This document shows positions 62,038-64,000 of a DNA stretch of 64,000 nt, one piece after another. Each line of letters opens with the position of its first letter. Positions within the stretch are counted from its first letter, which is position 1. The DNA lies in contig JAILOV010000027.1 of assembly GCA_024690605.1 (NCBI GenBank), positions 49,037 through 113,036 of the forward strand, in the 5' to 3' direction. Below the pieces are notes generated by a model. It had not been told where the DNA came from and searched no databases. It saw only the letters and a list, made by a program, of their open reading frames with translations. The DNA is from Lachnospiraceae bacterium. Its GTDB lineage: Bacteria; Bacillota; Clostridia; Lachnospirales; Lachnospiraceae. The translations under genes and the position numbers were made by a program.

Positions 62038-62066
62038 TTGACAACCGCACCCCGCTCGTGTATCAT
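62038..62066 (+). promoter_or_regulatory. Promoter of infC-rpmI-rplT
   Basis: TTGACA (62038-62043), a 17-bp spacer and TATCAT (62061-62066). The -35 box is perfect. Confidence 0.8.
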
Positions 62067-62215
62067 AGCGGATGTTCAGCAAGCAGAGCAAGACTCTCAC
62101 CCTGCGGCATTCAGCTTCAGGTGTTCATGACAGGGATCACGCGCCGGGCGCGGTGATCATGCGATGGACGGTCTGCTTTGCGCAGACCGCTTTTTCGTTA
62201 AGGAGGGAAACAGCC
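62067..62215 (+). promoter_or_regulatory. infC leader with attenuator (L20-leader type)
   Basis: The ~149-base leader holds a GC-rich hairpin at ~62135-62160. At 62169-62189 a terminator-like hairpin (8-bp stem, loop TTTGC) is followed by C and five T (62190-62195). The infC ribosome site AAGGAGGG comes right after. In Firmicutes this operon is controlled by ribosomal protein L20 through leader attenuation. Position and hairpin fit, while the L20-binding fold itself was not verified. Confidence 0.7.
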
Positions 62216-62734
62216 ATCAATAACAATAACAATGATCTGTTTATCAACGAACAGATAAGAGACCGCGAGGTGCGTGTGATCGGCGTGGACGGAGAGCAGC
62301 TGGGTGTCATGCCCACGCAGGAAGCGCTCCGGCTGGCGGAGGAGGCGGGAGTCGATCTCGTGAAGATCGCGCCCACAGCCAATCCTCCCGTCTGCAAGAT
62401 CGTCGATTACGGCAAGTTCAAATACGATCAGCTCCGCAAGGCCAAGGAGGCCAAGAAGAAGCAGAAGATCGTGGACATCAAGGAGATCCGGATGTCGCCC
62501 AACATCGACACCAACGATCTGAACACCAAGATCAACGCGGCAAGGAAGTTCCTCACCAAGGGCAATCGCGTGAAATTCACGATCCGCTTCAGAGGACGTG
62601 AGATGGCGCACATGGGCACGAGCGTCCACATCCTGACGGACATCGCGGAACAGCTTGCGGATGTGGCGGTCGTGGAAAAGGAACCGCGCACGGAGGGACG
62701 GTTCATGAACATGATCATGGCGGAGAAACGGTAG
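62216..62734 (+). CDS. infC: Translation initiation factor IF-3
   Basis: IF-3 keeps 30S subunits free and checks start codons. The 172-residue protein has the N-domain ([16 protein letters not shown]), the linker and the C-domain ([16 protein letters not shown]). The start is ATC at 62216, 8 bases after AAGGAGGG (62200-62207). It yields [12 protein letters not shown], whereas no ATG, GTG or TTG lies at a sensible place. Rare start codons in infC are part of its known autoregulation. It heads the infC-rpmI-rplT operon. Confidence 0.95.
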   Translation: MNNNNNDLFINEQIRDREVRVIGVDGEQLGVMPTQEALRLAEEAGVDLVKIAPTANPPVCKIVDYGKFKYDQLRKAKEAKKKQKIVDIKEIRMSPNIDTNDLNTKINAARKFLTKGNRVKFTIRFRGREMAHMGTSVHILTDIAEQLADVAVVEKEPRTEGRFMNMIMAEKR

Positions 62735-62768
62735 CAGGATAGAGCTCAAACACGAAGGAGGAAAGACC

Positions 62769-62969
62769 ATGCAGAAGAAAATGAAGACCAGCAGAGCTGC
62801 TGCGAAGCGATTCAAGGTGACGGGCACCGGCAAGCTGATGCGCAACAAGGCCTACAAGCGTCACATCCTGACGAAGAAATCGACCAAGCGCAAGAGGAAC
62901 ATGCGGCAGGATGTCGTTGTCGATGAGACGAACATGAAGAACATGAAGAAGATCCTGCCCTACGCATAA
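62769..62969 (+). CDS. rpmI: 50S ribosomal protein L35
   Basis: The 66-residue very basic protein has the L35 pattern: [19 protein letters not shown] near the start and [16 protein letters not shown] in the middle. AAGGAGGAAAG precedes the ATG. It is in its normal place between infC and rplT. Confidence 0.98.
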   Translation: MQKKMKTSRAAAKRFKVTGTGKLMRNKAYKRHILTKKSTKRKRNMRQDVVVDETNMKNMKKILPYA

Positions 62970-63019
62970 GAGGCGGGCGTTGGAACAGACAGAGGAAGAG
63001 GTCGGATCGGAGGTGTGAA

Positions 63020-63379
63020 ATGGCCAGAATCAAAGGCGCTGTCAATGCGAAGAAAAAGAAGAACAAGGTATTAAAGCTCGCGAAGGGTTATCGCGGCGCG
63101 AGATCCAAACAGTATCGTATCGCCAAGCAGTCCGTGATGCGCGCGCTCGCAAGTTCGTTTGCGGGCAGGAAGCAGAAGAAGCGCGATATGCGCAGACTCT
63201 GGATCGCGCGTATCGGTGCCGCCGCAAGGCTGAACGGCCTGTCCTACAGCAAGATGATGCACGGGCTCAAGGTCGCGGAGATCGACATCAACCGCAAGAT
63301 GCTCGCCGACATGGCGGTCAACGACGCCGAGGGCTTCAAGTCTCTCGCGGAGATCGCAAAGGAAAAGATCAGCGCGTAA
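63020..63379 (+). CDS. rplT: 50S ribosomal protein L20
   Basis: The 119-residue protein starts with [18 protein letters not shown] and has [11 protein letters not shown] and [16 protein letters not shown], standard L20 segments for 23S rRNA binding. GGAGG lies before the ATG. L20 also represses its own operon through the infC leader in Firmicutes. A strong terminator follows. Confidence 0.98.
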   Translation: MARIKGAVNAKKKKNKVLKLAKGYRGARSKQYRIAKQSVMRALASSFAGRKQKKRDMRRLWIARIGAAARLNGLSYSKMMHGLKVAEIDINRKMLADMAVNDAEGFKSLAEIAKEKISA

Positions 63380-63406
63380 GCGCATTCCGGTGGACAATAA
63401 GGGAAA

Positions 63407-63436
63407 GCCCCGCTACAATAGTAGCGGGGCTTTTTT
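63407..63436 (+). terminator. Intrinsic terminator of the infC operon
   Basis: A perfect 10-bp stem GCCCCGCTAC / GTAGCGGGGC with loop AATA is followed by six T. Confidence 0.95.
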
Positions 63437-63466
63437 GCACCGGCACGGCAGACAAAAGGAGACGAA

Positions 63467-64000
63467 ATGGGTGTACTGGACGGACTGCAGCCGCAGCTAT
63501 TTTTCCACTGTTTTGAGGAACTGACACGGATCCCCCGCGGTTCCGGAGATATGCGCCGCATCAGCGACTATCTCGCCGCGTTCGCGAGGGACAGGGGATA
63601 TGAGACGGTGCAGGATGAGGCGCTCAATGTGATCGTGCGGATCCCCGCGACACCGGGACATGCGGATCGGGCGCCGCTCATCCTGCAGGGACACATGGAC
63701 ATGGTCGCTGTCCGGGATGCCGTCTCGGCGGTCGATCCGACGAAGGACGCGCTGCGGCTCGGGATCGACGGCGATCTTATCTACGCCGAGGGAACGAGCC
63801 TCGGTGGTGATGACGGGTTTGCGATTGCCTGTTTCTGTGCATTGATGGAGGACCGGTCAATCGAGCACCCGGCACTGACACTGGTCATGACGACCGATGA
63901 GGAGACCGGCATGAACGGTGCACGTGCCGTCGATCCCGCACTTCTTGACGCGGACTGCCTGGTCAATCTCGATTCCGAGGAGGAGGGTGTGCTCCTGGCG
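63467..64000 (+). CDS. pepD: PepD-type aminoacyl-histidine dipeptidase (M20 family), 3' end outside window
   Basis: The frame from ATG 63467 (AAAGGAGA upstream) is open to the window end, giving 178 residues. It carries M20/M28-type metal motifs: LQGHMDMV (His and Asp ligands) near residue 75, TSLGGDDGFA with the bridging Asp, and TTDEETGMNGA with the catalytic Glu pair, followed by LINLDSEEEG-type sequence (VNLDSEEEG). This order is typical of PepD, a dipeptidase that cleaves Xaa-His and other dipeptides in the cytoplasm. The C-terminal catalytic and lid parts are not in the window. Confidence 0.88.
   Translation, partial: MGVLDGLQPQLFFHCFEELTRIPRGSGDMRRISDYLAAFARDRGYETVQDEALNVIVRIPATPGHADRAPLILQGHMDMVAVRDAVSAVDPTKDALRLGIDGDLIYAEGTSLGGDDGFAIACFCALMEDRSIEHPALTLVMTTDEETGMNGARAVDPALLDADCLVNLDSEEEGVLLA

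Noticed and set aside
62221..62245. AATAACAATAACAATGATC near the infC start as a palindrome copy
   Set aside because: Only half-sites are present; the AAC/AAT run encodes the Asn-rich IF-3 N-terminus.

Overview
The window reads as a chromosomal segment of a GC-rich member of the Firmicutes, most likely a Clostridia/Lachnospiraceae-type organism. Evidence for this is the AddAB recombination nuclease pair, ThiT and ThiN behind a TPP riboswitch, TTGACA/TATAAT-type promoters with strong AGGAGG ribosome sites, IMP cyclohydrolase of the PurO type next to a stand-alone AICAR formyltransferase, a PurF relative beginning MGGFF, a DUF6142-like membrane protein, and the infC-rpmI-rplT operon with an ATC start. 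The family-level placement is inference. I see no rRNA, tRNA, CRISPR array, phage or insertion sequence.

Region 1 (1-15.8 kb) is a signalling island on the + strand. It holds three related HD-GYP-like phosphohydrolases, the first fused to a cyclic-nucleotide-binding domain. With them are two FecR-domain proteins, a repeat-rich surface protein, a YfcE-like phosphoesterase, a degenerate receiver protein, a membrane histidine kinase with a NarL-type regulator, and a CHASE2-class III nucleotide cyclase with its own promoter. Taken together this could be a cAMP-type circuit (sense, make, bind, degrade), which is uncommon in Firmicutes. Three reading-frame breaks fall here (near 2205, 8067 and 11274), so part of it is decaying, frameshifted by design, or mis-sequenced.

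Region 2 (15.9-34.8 kb) holds typA, mntP and an SGNH-like protein on the - strand. On the + strand are a MATE transporter, a TPR membrane protein, PurO-type IMP cyclohydrolase, AICAR formyltransferase and addB-addA. The - strand then carries thiT-thiN under a TPP riboswitch, and asnA. Region 3 (34.9-54.5 kb) has a nuclease-helicase of the DinG/XPD type, a 442-bp AT-rich gap, and then a long co-directional run: valS, TPR and envelope-modification genes (MBOAT plus SGNH), ridA, purF, pyrF, pyrE, purE, purM, purN, purD and an SH3 membrane protein. Region 4 (54.6-64 kb) has a GntR regulator with clpC, a conserved unknown, radA, manA, a GT39-like glycosyltransferase (- strand), infC-rpmI-rplT, and the start of a PepD-type peptidase.

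The most unusual signal is not a gene. A 14-bp palindrome, ATAWCANNTGWTAT, occurs exactly 11 times, with many near matches, between 17.9 and 51.7 kb. I found none outside that interval. Most copies lie inside genes (mntP, addB, addA, purN) as small AT-rich islands. By a rough base-composition estimate about 0.015 exact copies would be expected in 64 kb. It looks like the binding site of a chromosome-organising or global DNA-binding protein.
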